Of a stretch of 64,000 nucleotides of DNA, positions 19,438 to 28,123 are shown piece by piece; position 1 is the first letter of the stretch; each line of letters begins with the position of its first letter. The position numbers and the translations under genes are program-made. Under the pieces are notes generated by a model that ran no database searches, was not told the DNA's origin, and was given only the letters and a program-made list of their open reading frames with translations. Origin of the DNA: Desulfosarcina sp. BuS5 (lineage in GTDB: Bacteria > Desulfobacterota > Desulfobacteria > Desulfobacterales > BuS5); contig NZ_CP087953.1 of NCBI RefSeq assembly GCF_028752835.1, forward strand, positions 44,572 through 108,571, written 5' to 3'.

Positions 19438-20011
19438 TTCTTAATCATCGGTACTATGATCTGCTAAGACTTCCGAATGTTTATCTCAGGTTCGTTCGCT
19501 CTTCGCTATCCTCCCCTGATACCTTGTATCGCCCGTCTTTTAATGTTTGTGTTTCTGCCAATGGCAGACTCGTTGCAAGGCGGGACATTCCTATGCAACG
19601 CCGGGATTTCGCTTGCGCTGGATTTCCTGTTACCGTTCTTTTTACCCAAGGAAACATCCGGGTCTCCCAAGTTCCCGAGCTACCCCTTTGAGTACATGCC
19701 CTGGTCTAAGACCCCGGTGGTGTCCTGAATACTTGCCTTAGCATATTCAGGACTGCTGCCTTCCGCTGTCTCCAAAGCGTCGGCTTTTTCCTGCAAGCAG
19801 GATTATCACAATGACCACAACCATACATTTTTCGGGGCTCAATACAGAGCCTGCAATCTTGCTCCGTCCAGCTCCAGACTCCCGTTACCGGGTTTACCTG
19901 TGGACTTCGCTACTGACCTGCTGGTTAGTCTTTAGTCAGGTGGGACTATCTTAACATCAATGCCAGAGCAAGCCCTGCAGAGATGAAGGAAACAAACCGT
20001 TTCCCGAGCAC

Positions 20012-20503
20012 CCACTTGGTAACAATATCGAGTTTCAAAGACCTTGTGTCTTATCCCAACGATTCGGATTTATCTTGGCACGAAGAGCGTCTTGTTTAAA
20101 AACATTACAAACCATACAAAAGGCTGGGATTATTTGGTGCAACAGAAACAACGTTTCGTTTTCGTTCTGGGACCGTAATGCGGCTGATCTTCTTGAATTT
20201 ATAGATGCTTTCTTAGAGAAAGAAGGATATCTGGATATTTGGGATGATGGAAAGATTTTTACAATATCCAAGAGTCTTCCTCATGATGAAAAACTGAATC
20301 CTTTCTGGGATGTTTTGGATAATTCAAGTAACCTAAAAATCTTTTTGCGTTCAATAGATATTAAAGATGAAGATCTTAATGGCACCGAAGAGAAGCTCGA
20401 AGAGATGAAAAATAGGGCTGAAAAGAGAAAAAGAGTTGTTAGTGTATGCGGAAAAGATTTTGATAATACCGAAGATAACTTATCGCAACTATACAATCAT
20501 ATT
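20012..20503 (+). pseudogene. Giant GHKL ATPase, 3' fragment with frameshift
   Basis: Continuation of 13233-17818 after the intron. The first 28 codons (SHLVTISSFKDLVSYPNDSD...) run to a stop at 20097. One base out of phase the protein resumes as LKTLQTIQKAGIIW and continues through WDRNAADLLEFIDAFLEKE and VCGKDFDNTEDNLSQLYNHI until the Tn3 end at 20504. A single missing T in GTTTAAAA explains the shift. The remaining C-terminal part of the protein is not in the window. Confidence 0.75.
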
Positions 20504-20623
20504 GGGAATTTTTGACCAACGCCGCAAAAAGGTAAAATAAGGAATTTATGGTCAAAATTCCCTAATTGATAGTTGGTAAGTCCTTGCTATCGTTCCGGTC
20601 ATATGACTGGCACTATAATCCAG

Positions 20624-21181
20624 CTAAGCTCTTTCTGAAGCTGGACACCACCGGTAAAGGGTGGGAATTGATACCCCTAAATTTTGTGCAACCTCCCGAG
20701 GTGGCATTCTTTCAGCCAAAAGCTTTTTAGCCGCTTCGACTTTACTTGGAGTCATTGTGCGTCGGCGTCCCCCCACCCGGCCTCGTTTCTTTGCAGCCAT
20801 TAACCCTGCTTTGGTCCGCTCTATTAGCAGCTCCCGCTCCATCTGAGCAAGGGAGGCCATTACGTGAAAAAAAAACCTGCCCGCTGGCGAGGTGGTATCA
20901 ATTCCATCGGTAATGCTCTGAAAGTGAATACCGTCCTCCTCAAGCTTTCCCACCAAGTCTATTAGTCCCTTTAAATTGCGCCCCAATCGATCAAGCTTCC
21001 AGATCACAAACGTATCGCTTGATCGCAGATGGGAAAGCGCATCGTCTAGCCCGGGTCTCATTTTGTGTATACCCGATAATTTGTCTGAAAACATTCTCGA
21101 ACAGCCTGCTTTTTTTAAGGCATCAAATTGCAAATCCAGATTTTGATCTTCTGAAGAGACACGGGCATAACCTATCAACAT
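20624..21181 (-). CDS. tnpR: Tn3 serine resolvase TnpR, 185 aa (copy 2)
   Basis: Identical in sequence to the resolvase at 6080-6637 (catalytic Ser9 in YARVSSEDQ, C-terminal helix-turn-helix). Divergent from tnpA across a 160-bp res region. Confidence 0.95.
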   Translation of the reverse strand: MLIGYARVSSEDQNLDLQFDALKKAGCSRMFSDKLSGIHKMRPGLDDALSHLRSSDTFVIWKLDRLGRNLKGLIDLVGKLEEDGIHFQSITDGIDTTSPAGRFFFHVMASLAQMERELLIERTKAGLMAAKKRGRVGGRRRTMTPSKVEAAKKLLAERMPPREVAQNLGVSIPTLYRWCPASERA

Positions 21182-21341
21182 GGAATTTTATCCTTTCTCA
21201 AAACTCGTTTTTATTATAGTAAATTGAGAAATATATTTCAAGAAACCTTTTTGAGAATAAAAATGGACATTTTGAAGGTGTTCTTGGCCAAAGATAAATC
21301 TTTTATCAAAAACGACCGTTTTTAAGAAAACAGGACCACCT
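21182..21341 (-). promoter_or_regulatory. Tn3 res site and tnpR promoter (copy 2)
   Basis: Mirror of 5920-6079. The tnpR promoter (TTGAAA, 17-bp spacer, TATAAT) lies at 21213-21241 on the minus strand. Confidence 0.6.
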
Positions 21342-24300
21342 ATGGCTGATCCCGGGAAAAGGCTAAAAATACTCACCGATAGTGAGATTAAAGAGTTGTA
21401 TGGCCTACCCGAATTTAATGTTGAGGAAAGGGCAAAGTATTTTGCACTCAGTCGGGCAGAAGAAAATGTATTAAGTTCTCTACGATCAATCCGGTCAAAA
21501 ATTTACTTCATATTGCAGTTAGGGTATTTCAAGGCAAAGAAAATGTTTTTTGTTTTCTCTTACCGTGAGGTTGAAGAGGACATTGAGTATATCCCGCACA
21601 AATATTTCTATCGCCATGGTCATGAGTTAAGGGACATCGAAGTGTCAAAGCCCACTCGCTTGAGTCAACAGAGGCAAATTTTAGAACTGCATAGATATCG
21701 TGTTGCGACAGAAGAGACCAGAGAGAAATTGGAGGAGAAAGCCAATTTTTTTGTGTCCATTCACTCTAAACCTATCTATATTTTTCGTGAATTGCTTAGT
21801 TACTTGGAAACTCATCGTGTCGTCATTCCCGGCTACAGTGTTATGCAGAATATTGTTGGGAAAGCGCTTACGACCGAAATGACCCGCCTTGTAACGGCGA
21901 TTTCTCAATATATTTCTGAAGAGAATTACGAAGCCTTTGAAAAAATTCTAAGTGCTGAGGAAGGTGGGCTTTATGAACTTACTCTATTGAAAAAAGAGCC
22001 GAAGGACTTCAGCTATAAAGAAATATCTCAAGAAATCAAGAAATTAGAAGTCCTCAAGTCTGTCTATAATCTAGCAGAAGAGTTTTTGCCTAATGTCAGG
22101 ATCTCAAACGAAAACATCAAATATTATGCCTCATTGGTAGAGTATTATACCGTTCAAAAGATGAAGCGAATCAACAGGGAGACGGCTTACTTATATCTGC
22201 TCTGCTTCATATTTATCCGGTACCAGAAAATTAATGACAATTTGACCAAAACCTTCCTCTATTACGTGAGCCAATTTCTTGCCAACGCAAAGCAGATCGC
22301 CAAAAAAAAAGTATATGAATACACAGTTGAGGGGAACAAATATGTCAAAGAGGCAGGGCGGCTCATAGAATTATACATAAATGATAATATCCCGAAGGAT
22401 ACGACATTTGAAGACATACAGGAAATAGCCTTCTCCATTCTGGAAAAAGACAAAATACCTTTTCTTTCCAAATTCATCTCCAAAACAAAGATTGATGTCG
22501 CCGACTATGAATGGAATCATTATGTGGCCGAATCTTCGAAATTTAAGAAGAATATTAGACCACTCTTTCTAAATCTTGAATTTAAGAGCCAGATCGAAGA
22601 AGATCCACTTCTTGAAGCTGCAACTTTTCTCAAAGATTCATTTCTTAAGAAGAAAAGTTTAAGCCAGATCAAAAAGCAAAATTTTCCACAGGAGTTTATC
22701 CCCAAAAAAATAAAACGCTACATCTTCGAATCACGGGAAGTTAAAAGAAAAGGAAAGAAACGTAAGATAAAAGCGATAAATGGCGACAAGTATGAGTTTT
22801 TGGTTTATCGCCTCTTAAAAAATCGTCTTGATGCAGGAGAGATATTCATAAGGAACAGTCTGAATTTTAAGAGTTTTGAGGATGATCTCGTTGATAATGA
22901 ATACTGGGAGAAGAACAAGGAACAATTGATTAAGGATCTCGATATTCCCTTTTTGCAGATGTCGATTGATGACATATTGGCTTCTTTTGAAGAAGAACTT
23001 GAGAGCTCCCTGGAAGCCGTCAACGTACGAATAAAGGAAGGGAAAAATAAGGACATCAAGATCACCGGGAAGGGGGATAATATCAAGTGGAGCCTTCCGT
23101 ACAAAAAGGAAGAAGAGTCCGTAAACAATCTTATCTATGAGCAATTTCGCCAAATAGGAGTTAACGATTTGCTTTATTTTGTTGATGAGCACTGCGACTT
23201 TATATCTTCTTTCACTCATATCTTGGACAGATATGTTAAAAATGAGATCGAAGATCACAGGATTATTGCCGGCATTGTCGCCTTTGGTACCAATATTGGT
23301 CTTTCCAAAATGGCTGAAATTTCTGATATGAACTATCAAGAGATTGTGCCCACTGCTAACAACTTCATAAGGCTCGAAACTCTTAAAAAGGCCAATGACA
23401 AAATTAGTAATGTTATGGCCACGTTGCCAGTTTTTAAATATTTCAATATCAGAGAAGAAACCATTCATTCCAGCAGTGATGGACAAAAATATGAAACTCA
23501 ATTTAACACCATCAACTCCCGGTACTCCCCCAAATACTTTGGCCTGAAGAAAGGAATATCAGCTTACACTATGGTAGCAAATCATATTCCCGTGAATGCC
23601 AAAATTATTGGGGCCAACGAACACGAAAGCCATTACGTTTTTGATCTACTCTTCAATAACTCATCAGAAATCATTTCCGACCGGCATTCAACAGATACCC
23701 ATGGTACGAATCAAGTAAATTTTATCCTTCTCCATGTTTTCGGGCATATGTTCGCACCACGTTACGCCAAACTCGGTAGTAGGTCCAAAATGATATATGG
23801 CTTTAAGAATCCAAAGCAGTACGGAGATTATCTGCTCAAACCCATTCGTAAAATTAACGCCAAGCTCATCAAGGAAGAGTGGGAAAACATTTTGAAAATC
23901 TTTGTCTCTCTCGGTTTCAAATCTTCGACACAAAGTACCATTATCAGGAAACTAAGTTCTTATGCACGAAAGAACAGAACCAAAAAAGCTCTTTGGGAAC
24001 TGGATAATATTGTAAAAACACTTTATATCCTTAAGTACGTTGATTCTATAGAGCTTAGACGCAATGTTCAAAAGGCCCTGAACCGAGGCGAAGCCTACAA
24101 CAAGCTCAGGAAGGCTGTCTTTTACGCATTCTTTGGAAAATTCCGTGTGAAAACAGAACTGGAACAGCAGATATGGAGTGAATGTACCCGGCTTATCACC
24201 AATGCTATCATTTTCTATAATGCATATATTCTTTCGGAATTACTCAAGAAGAAAGAAGCGAATGATATGGCTGAGACCGATTTTATAAAAGCAATCTCGC

Positions 24301-24446
24301 CGGTAGCATGGAGGCATATAAACCTATACGGAGTATATGAATTTCACAGGAAAGCGAGTTTTATAAATATATCAGAAATCATTAACAATCTTGATGAGAA
24401 ATCAATGGGGATTCATCTGACAGAAGGCTCCAGATATTTGAACTGA
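21342..24446 (+). CDS. tnpA: Tn3-family transposase TnpA, 1034 aa (copy 2)
   Basis: Identical in sequence to the protein encoded at 2815-5919; same catalytic landmarks (SSSDGQ near residue 711, STDTHG near 784). Full length and apparently functional. Confidence 0.95.
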   Translation: MADPGKRLKILTDSEIKELYGLPEFNVEERAKYFALSRAEENVLSSLRSIRSKIYFILQLGYFKAKKMFFVFSYREVEEDIEYIPHKYFYRHGHELRDIEVSKPTRLSQQRQILELHRYRVATEETREKLEEKANFFVSIHSKPIYIFRELLSYLETHRVVIPGYSVMQNIVGKALTTEMTRLVTAISQYISEENYEAFEKILSAEEGGLYELTLLKKEPKDFSYKEISQEIKKLEVLKSVYNLAEEFLPNVRISNENIKYYASLVEYYTVQKMKRINRETAYLYLLCFIFIRYQKINDNLTKTFLYYVSQFLANAKQIAKKKVYEYTVEGNKYVKEAGRLIELYINDNIPKDTTFEDIQEIAFSILEKDKIPFLSKFISKTKIDVADYEWNHYVAESSKFKKNIRPLFLNLEFKSQIEEDPLLEAATFLKDSFLKKKSLSQIKKQNFPQEFIPKKIKRYIFESREVKRKGKKRKIKAINGDKYEFLVYRLLKNRLDAGEIFIRNSLNFKSFEDDLVDNEYWEKNKEQLIKDLDIPFLQMSIDDILASFEEELESSLEAVNVRIKEGKNKDIKITGKGDNIKWSLPYKKEEESVNNLIYEQFRQIGVNDLLYFVDEHCDFISSFTHILDRYVKNEIEDHRIIAGIVAFGTNIGLSKMAEISDMNYQEIVPTANNFIRLETLKKANDKISNVMATLPVFKYFNIREETIHSSSDGQKYETQFNTINSRYSPKYFGLKKGISAYTMVANHIPVNAKIIGANEHESHYVFDLLFNNSSEIISDRHSTDTHGTNQVNFILLHVFGHMFAPRYAKLGSRSKMIYGFKNPKQYGDYLLKPIRKINAKLIKEEWENILKIFVSLGFKSSTQSTIIRKLSSYARKNRTKKALWELDNIVKTLYILKYVDSIELRRNVQKALNRGEAYNKLRKAVFYAFFGKFRVKTELEQQIWSECTRLITNAIIFYNAYILSELLKKKEANDMAETDFIKAISPVAWRHINLYGVYEFHRKASFINISEIINNLDEKSMGIHLTEGSRYLN

Positions 24447-24489
24447 AATTCCTTATTTTACCTTTTTGCGGCGTTGGTCAAAAATACCC

Positions 24490-24803
24490 ACATTATCATA
24501 AGGAGGATTGAGCCAGAGTAAGCCAAAAGCTTTTTCAGATGCCCGGAACTCATACAGCGCATCGCCCCAAACAATCTGTTGCAAAACTTCTTGCGCTTTT
24601 TTAGACCGTTGCCGGTCGAGTTCCACACCGAAAGTCTCTGTCTCAGTTCCTTTTGCGATAATACTTAATGCTTGACCTTCACCACAGCAGGTGTCGAGCA
24701 GTCTGGCTTTAGGCTGAATATTTATTATTTTTTTTAAATCCTCGACCACATTGATGGGTGTGGGGTAATAGCCCATTTTTTCCTGACTGGCTAATCTTGC
24801 CAT
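24490..24803 (-). pseudogene. DUF6094-like DNA methyltransferase, C-terminus removed by Tn3
   Basis: The start at 24803 is chosen because AAAGGAG lies just upstream and the product then begins MARLASQEKMGYYPTP, the typical start of this plasmid/ICE methyltransferase family. The SAM-binding motif I is clear (ARLLDTCCGEGQALSIIA), and the catalytic NPPY motif is reached (LWLNPPYDN), where the Tn3 end cuts the gene. About 105 residues remain of an expected 300 or more. The longer upstream frame is probably not coding. It would be the last gene of the minus-strand DNA-processing operon. Confidence 0.8.
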
Positions 24804-24995
24804 GGTCAACTCCTTTCTCGTTGCTGAATCAATCTGTTTACATAGACTACAGACTGTCTCAATAGTTCGGTTATTGGAGTATCCGTTTTTTTTCTCCACT
24901 CGGTCAGAATCGCCATTTCGTTTACTGTTAATGCCGATGCCGGCCAGGGATAGCCTTTTTTTTCGTTTTCCATTTTTTATTTTCTCCTTCACAAC

Positions 24996-25037
24996 AAAAA
25001 AAGGAGTGAACCAGTATGGTTGACACTCCTTTTTTTA
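24996..25037 (-). terminator. Bidirectional terminator
   Basis: GGAGTG (25003-25008) pairs with CACTCC (25024-25029), flanked by a run of A on one side and seven T on the other, so it can work in both directions. It separates the methyltransferase remnant from the 165-aa gene. Confidence 0.75.
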
Positions 25038-25080
25038 TTATGATTGACTTGCTGTTTTTATTTATTTATTTGTTATTTGA

Positions 25081-25578
25081 TTATGTATGATAATCGTAAA
25101 TTTCTGTTATATACCAAGATGCAGGTTCGTTTTTATTTAACCAATCAACCGTCCCCATCTCATTTTCGAAGCTCATATCGGGCGTGAATGCAAAATAGAA
25201 GCAACTGTCATTATAAGCTGTGTGTGCAATTTGCCACATATCCGGGTTTTCTTTGTTTATCTCGTCACGGACAGTCTGCAATCGCTGCTGTTTCTCTTTT
25301 GCAAGAGCATTAGTCAGTGCATTTTTAAACTCATTGTCAAATACACCGGTTAATATCTCTTCACCATTAACTGTTAAACTTACAGTCTTTATCTTTGTAT
25401 TAGCCGATTTTGCCAGCCATTCCAGGTCATTTTTAAAATCATCAAGATTATCCTGACGACAAACATAGTCGCAACCCGAAATCCAATCTTTCATGGTCAC
25501 TTCATCGAAAGGGCAACAATGGTTGTCCTCTTGCAAACTATCTCTATCTGCTATTATAAAAATTCTTCCGTGAGACAT
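25081..25578 (-). CDS. Hypothetical protein, 165 aa
   Basis: Unrecognised. Soluble, acidic protein starting MSHGRIFIIADRDSLQEDNH, with an aromatic-rich end (NKNEPASWYITEIYDY). It lies two bases after the RadC-like gene on the same strand with a good ribosome-binding site (AGGAG), so it is co-transcribed. The context (DNA-processing operon of a conjugative element) suggests an accessory role, but nothing in the sequence shows which. Confidence 0.7.
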   Translation of the reverse strand: MSHGRIFIIADRDSLQEDNHCCPFDEVTMKDWISGCDYVCRQDNLDDFKNDLEWLAKSANTKIKTVSLTVNGEEILTGVFDNEFKNALTNALAKEKQQRLQTVRDEINKENPDMWQIAHTAYNDSCFYFAFTPDMSFENEMGTVDWLNKNEPASWYITEIYDYHT

Positions 25579-25579
25579 T

Positions 25580-26071
25580 TTAAAACTCCTTTAATTTTTT
25601 AAGACCTTTTTCTTTGTATTCTTTCAAAATATTATTTTCAGCATAACTATAAAACTCTTTGTTTTCAGTGCTTATTATCAGGTGGTCGTGTAACGTTAAG
25701 CCTAATAGATGCGCTCCAATAAAAATCCATTTAGTGATATTGTTATCCTCATTCGATGGTTGAAGATCACCTGATGGATGATTATGCGCTACAATCAAAG
25801 CAACGCTGTTTGCCAAAATAACAGGCTTGAATAATTCTCTCAGGCAAACGATAGAGGATGATACCGAGCCGATAGACACTATATTGGTGCCTATAATTCG
25901 GTTTTTGATATCAAGCATCAACACAATCATTTGTTCCCTATCGCTTTGACCGCATTCTGTTATAGTTTTTCTTATAATTTCAGCAGCCTGTTCAGCCGTT
26001 GAAACATTAGCCTGATATTTAATGCTTTTTTCTCTAATCAAGCTAATTCTATAAACATTACAATTTTCCAT
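25580..26071 (-). CDS. radC: RadC-family JAB/MPN-domain protein, 163 aa
   Basis: The zinc/metalloprotease-like signature AHNHPSGDLQPSNED is present near residues 94-108, and LTLHDHLIIS supplies the next conserved histidine/aspartate. This is the shorter, plasmid-type RadC without the N-terminal helix-hairpin-helix of the chromosomal protein. RadC-like proteins are common in plasmids, prophages and ICEs; their molecular role is not settled. It has a structured leader (26093-26147) that may control translation, and it overlaps nothing downstream (2-bp gap). Confidence 0.9.
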   Translation of the reverse strand: MENCNVYRISLIREKSIKYQANVSTAEQAAEIIRKTITECGQSDREQMIVLMLDIKNRIIGTNIVSIGSVSSSIVCLRELFKPVILANSVALIVAHNHPSGDLQPSNEDNNITKWIFIGAHLLGLTLHDHLIISTENKEFYSYAENNILKEYKEKGLKKLKEF

Positions 26072-26092
26072 TCTATTGCCTCCTTAATATAA

Positions 26093-26147
26093 TAAAGGGA
26101 GGCGTCTACCCAGTAGGGGAGAAAACCTCCCTTTGCCGGGGTTTTGT
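26093..26147 (-). promoter_or_regulatory. Structured 5' leader, copy 1 (upstream of the radC-like gene)
   Basis: In the minus-strand RNA AAAGGGAGG pairs with CCTCCCTTT (26094-26102), enclosing the small hairpin CCC-CTACT-GGG. The CCTCCCTT arm can instead pair with the Shine-Dalgarno AAGGAGG at 26079-26085. The two pairings exclude each other. The same element stands at the same distance (23 nt) before the DUF932 gene. Confidence 0.6.
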
Positions 26148-26152
26148 TGCAT

Positions 26153-26195
26153 AAAAAAAGGGAGCAAGCCGGCTGGCTTAAATCTCCCCTTTTTT
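26153..26195 (-). terminator. Terminator-like hairpin A, copy 1
   Basis: GGGAG...AAGCC pairs with GGCTT...CTCCC, with runs of A before and T after, so it can act in both directions. A covarying copy lies at 30354-30383. Confidence 0.65.
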
Positions 26196-26233
26196 ATTGC
26201 TAATTTTTTTTTATTTTACGTTAGTGCCGCATT

Positions 26234-26419
26234 TTATTTATATTTTTTTCTATCAACAGGGTCCGTTAAAAAACAGCTTCCACTTTCTCCTGCATACGTA
26301 AATTGATATAAATCAAGACACTCAGCGCACACTGAATGAAATTTTTTACAGCGAAAACATGCTACAATATTAACCGCTTTTTCCCCGCATCTTTCACATT
26401 TTTCTTTTTTTGTTAACAT
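26234..26419 (-). CDS. Small zinc-finger protein, 61 aa
   Basis: Four cysteine pairs or singles (CERCG, CFRCKK, CAECL) with a histidine between them (KKFHSVC) suggest a treble-clef or cross-brace zinc fold. It overlaps the primase gene upstream by 26 bases, so it is translationally linked to it. It could provide the zinc-binding module that the primase lacks, but that is speculation. No other clue to function. Confidence 0.65.
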   Translation of the reverse strand: MLTKKEKCERCGEKAVNIVACFRCKKFHSVCAECLDLYQFTYAGESGSCFLTDPVDRKKYK

Positions 26420-27323
26420 TCGCTTTCCTTAATTTTTTACCAGTTAAATAATCGTTAGGATCTTTGTATTGGTTGTAATTAAAACCTACAACCCTTTCAG
26501 CTTTGGTTTTACATGCCGGAAGCAGCATATCCGCAGCTTTTTTCCCTGCCTTGTCGTTATCAGTTGCGATGACGATTTTACTGTAACTTTTTAAATCACT
26601 TAAAAAATCTACAGCCCGATTTATCATTTCAACCGAGTTCAACACAAGCAGATCAAAAATTTCTTCTTTAATCTGTTCGCAGGAAATTGCGTCAATCAGA
26701 GATTCAGCTATAACCAACGTATTTTTACCGCGTGATATATAGGTAATATCCTTTCCTGTTGACGATTTGAAGTCGCCCTGAACATTATAAAGCTCCCATG
26801 TGCCGGACATATTTTGATGCCCGCAAAGTGAAAACTTTTTTTTATTTAAAAGCAGTAAAAGCTGTTTGATTCCGGCATTTTTTACATATTTTGGCCTTAA
26901 TCTTCTATACGATTTAAAAAGCTGCAATGTTTTTGCATTTAAATCGTATTCATCGAGGATTTTCCAATCAGGTTTTTTCTTTTTTTTTGTTGCCGTATAA
27001 CCAAACCTGGTTTCGGCAACCGGAAAAGAAAAAGTTTGCTCTCCCAAGGTTTGCTTTCTTAGTGCTTTAACGGCTTGCACGTAAGAGACGTTATAAAGCT
27101 TCATAAAAAGATCAATATTGGTTCCTTTTTCATTAGCACCATGATCTTTCCATACCCAGACGCCATCACCAGCCTGCAGGATAGAAACGCTCGGTCTCCG
27201 ATCATCTCTCCAGACTGCCTTGAAATGACCGTTTTTAACCTGAACCCCTGCGGATTCTACTAAAGCTGTCATATCCAGCCGTTTGATGGTATTCAGTTCA
27301 GCGTTTCTCTGATCAGTAAACAT
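26394..27323 (-). CDS. DnaG-like primase/Toprim protein, about 309 aa
   Basis: Start 27323 is preferred (GGAGATAATT before ATG, 2 bases after the upstream stop). The N-terminal 95 residues keep the CHC2-like fold pattern (KAVWRDDRRPSVSI, WKDHGANEKGTNIDLF, SYVQAVKAL) but none of the zinc-binding Cys/His. The C-terminal half is a Toprim domain: LVIAESLIDAIS (Glu), then KIVIATDNDKAGKKAA (DxD). Such shortened primase-like proteins are typical of plasmids and phages and make primers or act in element replication. No helicase-binding domain is present. Confidence 0.82.
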   Translation of the reverse strand: MFTDQRNAELNTIKRLDMTALVESAGVQVKNGHFKAVWRDDRRPSVSILQAGDGVWVWKDHGANEKGTNIDLFMKLYNVSYVQAVKALRKQTLGEQTFSFPVAETRFGYTATKKKKKPDWKILDEYDLNAKTLQLFKSYRRLRPKYVKNAGIKQLLLLLNKKKFSLCGHQNMSGTWELYNVQGDFKSSTGKDITYISRGKNTLVIAESLIDAISCEQIKEEIFDLLVLNSVEMINRAVDFLSDLKSYSKIVIATDNDKAGKKAADMLLPACKTKAERVVGFNYNQYKDPNDYLTGKKLRKANVNKKRKM

Positions 27324-27325
27324 AA

Positions 27326-28102
27326 TTATCTCCGTTTTAATTCTTTCATTTTTTCGGTCAAGGTCCACAACGCCCGATTCAGCTTTACGTTACGATCTAT
27401 AGCTTTCACCGGCCGGGTTTTGATTCTTTTCCCTGTTTTTGTACTGCGCCCCCTCAAACCGCCTTTAATGATATTTTCCTGAACAGTATTAAAGGTTGTC
27501 CAGAGATCAGGTTCACAATCTCGTGCTCTGCGTGGTGAAAGAAGCTGCCAGGTGTCAATAGGAGCTTCTTCCGGATCATCATAAACAAGCTGCAATGCAC
27601 TTTTCGCATATACTTCACGTTCAGCCTCCTGCAGGTGTGTTGTTTTCATCTCTTCGAGAGACTTGGCCACGACCGGAGCTGTTTCAAGCACTTTGTATGA
27701 GGCTTTGATTACGTCCTGCTGATCGAAGTTGATGTGTTTGATACTGATACTGTCAAAAGTATCGCCCAATATCATGCCGTTCATGCAGATAAACCGGTAA
27801 ACGCCTGTCATTAGTTTATAAGCGCAGCTGCGATTGTGAGAGTTGATCAGAACCGCTTCGATTGCTTCGTTTTTCAGGATTAGATCCGGATGTTGAAACC
27901 TGATCATATGTTTTTGAAAACCTTCGTTGTCAGGTTTCCTAAAACCGGCTTCCGTAACTCTTGTCGGCATCCAGCCCTCTTTACGCAAAATATTTATGAC
28001 TTCAATAGTTGGAATGAATGTGTATTTATCAGAAACTTCTTCGTGTGGATGTAATGCTCCGATGGATGGGGCAATGTTTAATATTTCTTGATTTTGCAGC
28101 AT
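27326..28102 (-). CDS. DUF932 family protein, 258 aa
   Basis: ATG 28102 is chosen over longer starts because CAGGAGG lies 8 bases upstream. The body (FIPTIEVINILRKEGWMP, MIRFQHPDLILK, INSHNRSCAYKLMTGVYRFICMNGM, ALWTLTEKM) follows the DUF932 pattern known from plasmids, ICEs and phages. The biochemical role is unknown; it travels with SSB, annealing proteins and RadC. It has the same structured leader as the radC-like gene, so the two are probably co-regulated. Confidence 0.85.
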   Translation of the reverse strand: MLQNQEILNIAPSIGALHPHEEVSDKYTFIPTIEVINILRKEGWMPTRVTEAGFRKPDNEGFQKHMIRFQHPDLILKNEAIEAVLINSHNRSCAYKLMTGVYRFICMNGMILGDTFDSISIKHINFDQQDVIKASYKVLETAPVVAKSLEEMKTTHLQEAEREVYAKSALQLVYDDPEEAPIDTWQLLSPRRARDCEPDLWTTFNTVQENIIKGGLRGRSTKTGKRIKTRPVKAIDRNVKLNRALWTLTEKMKELKRR

Positions 28103-28123
28103 TTGAACACCTCCTGTGTTTTC

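Larger units (their letters stand above)
17819..20011 (-). mobile_element. Group II intron, antisense to the gene it interrupts (2,193 bp)
   Basis: Read on the minus strand it begins GTGCTCGGGAAAC (20011), contains long structured RNA (19440-20010), the maturase ORF, and ends with domain V/VI hairpins. Removing 17819-20011 restores the host reading frame exactly: ...TTNS joins SHLVTISSFKDLVSY..., which fixes both borders. Because the intron points against the host gene it cannot be spliced from the host mRNA. Confidence 0.85.
20504..24489 (+). mobile_element. Tn3-family transposon, copy 2 (3,986 bp)
   Basis: Inverted copy of 2772-6757 with identical protein products. Ends: GGGAATTTTTGACC (20504) and the inverted GGGTATTTTTGACC ending at 24489. 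The 5-bp flanks are ATATT (left) and ACATT (right), again no target duplication. It cuts the GHKL ATPase gene on the left and a methyltransferase gene on the right. Confidence 0.93.
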
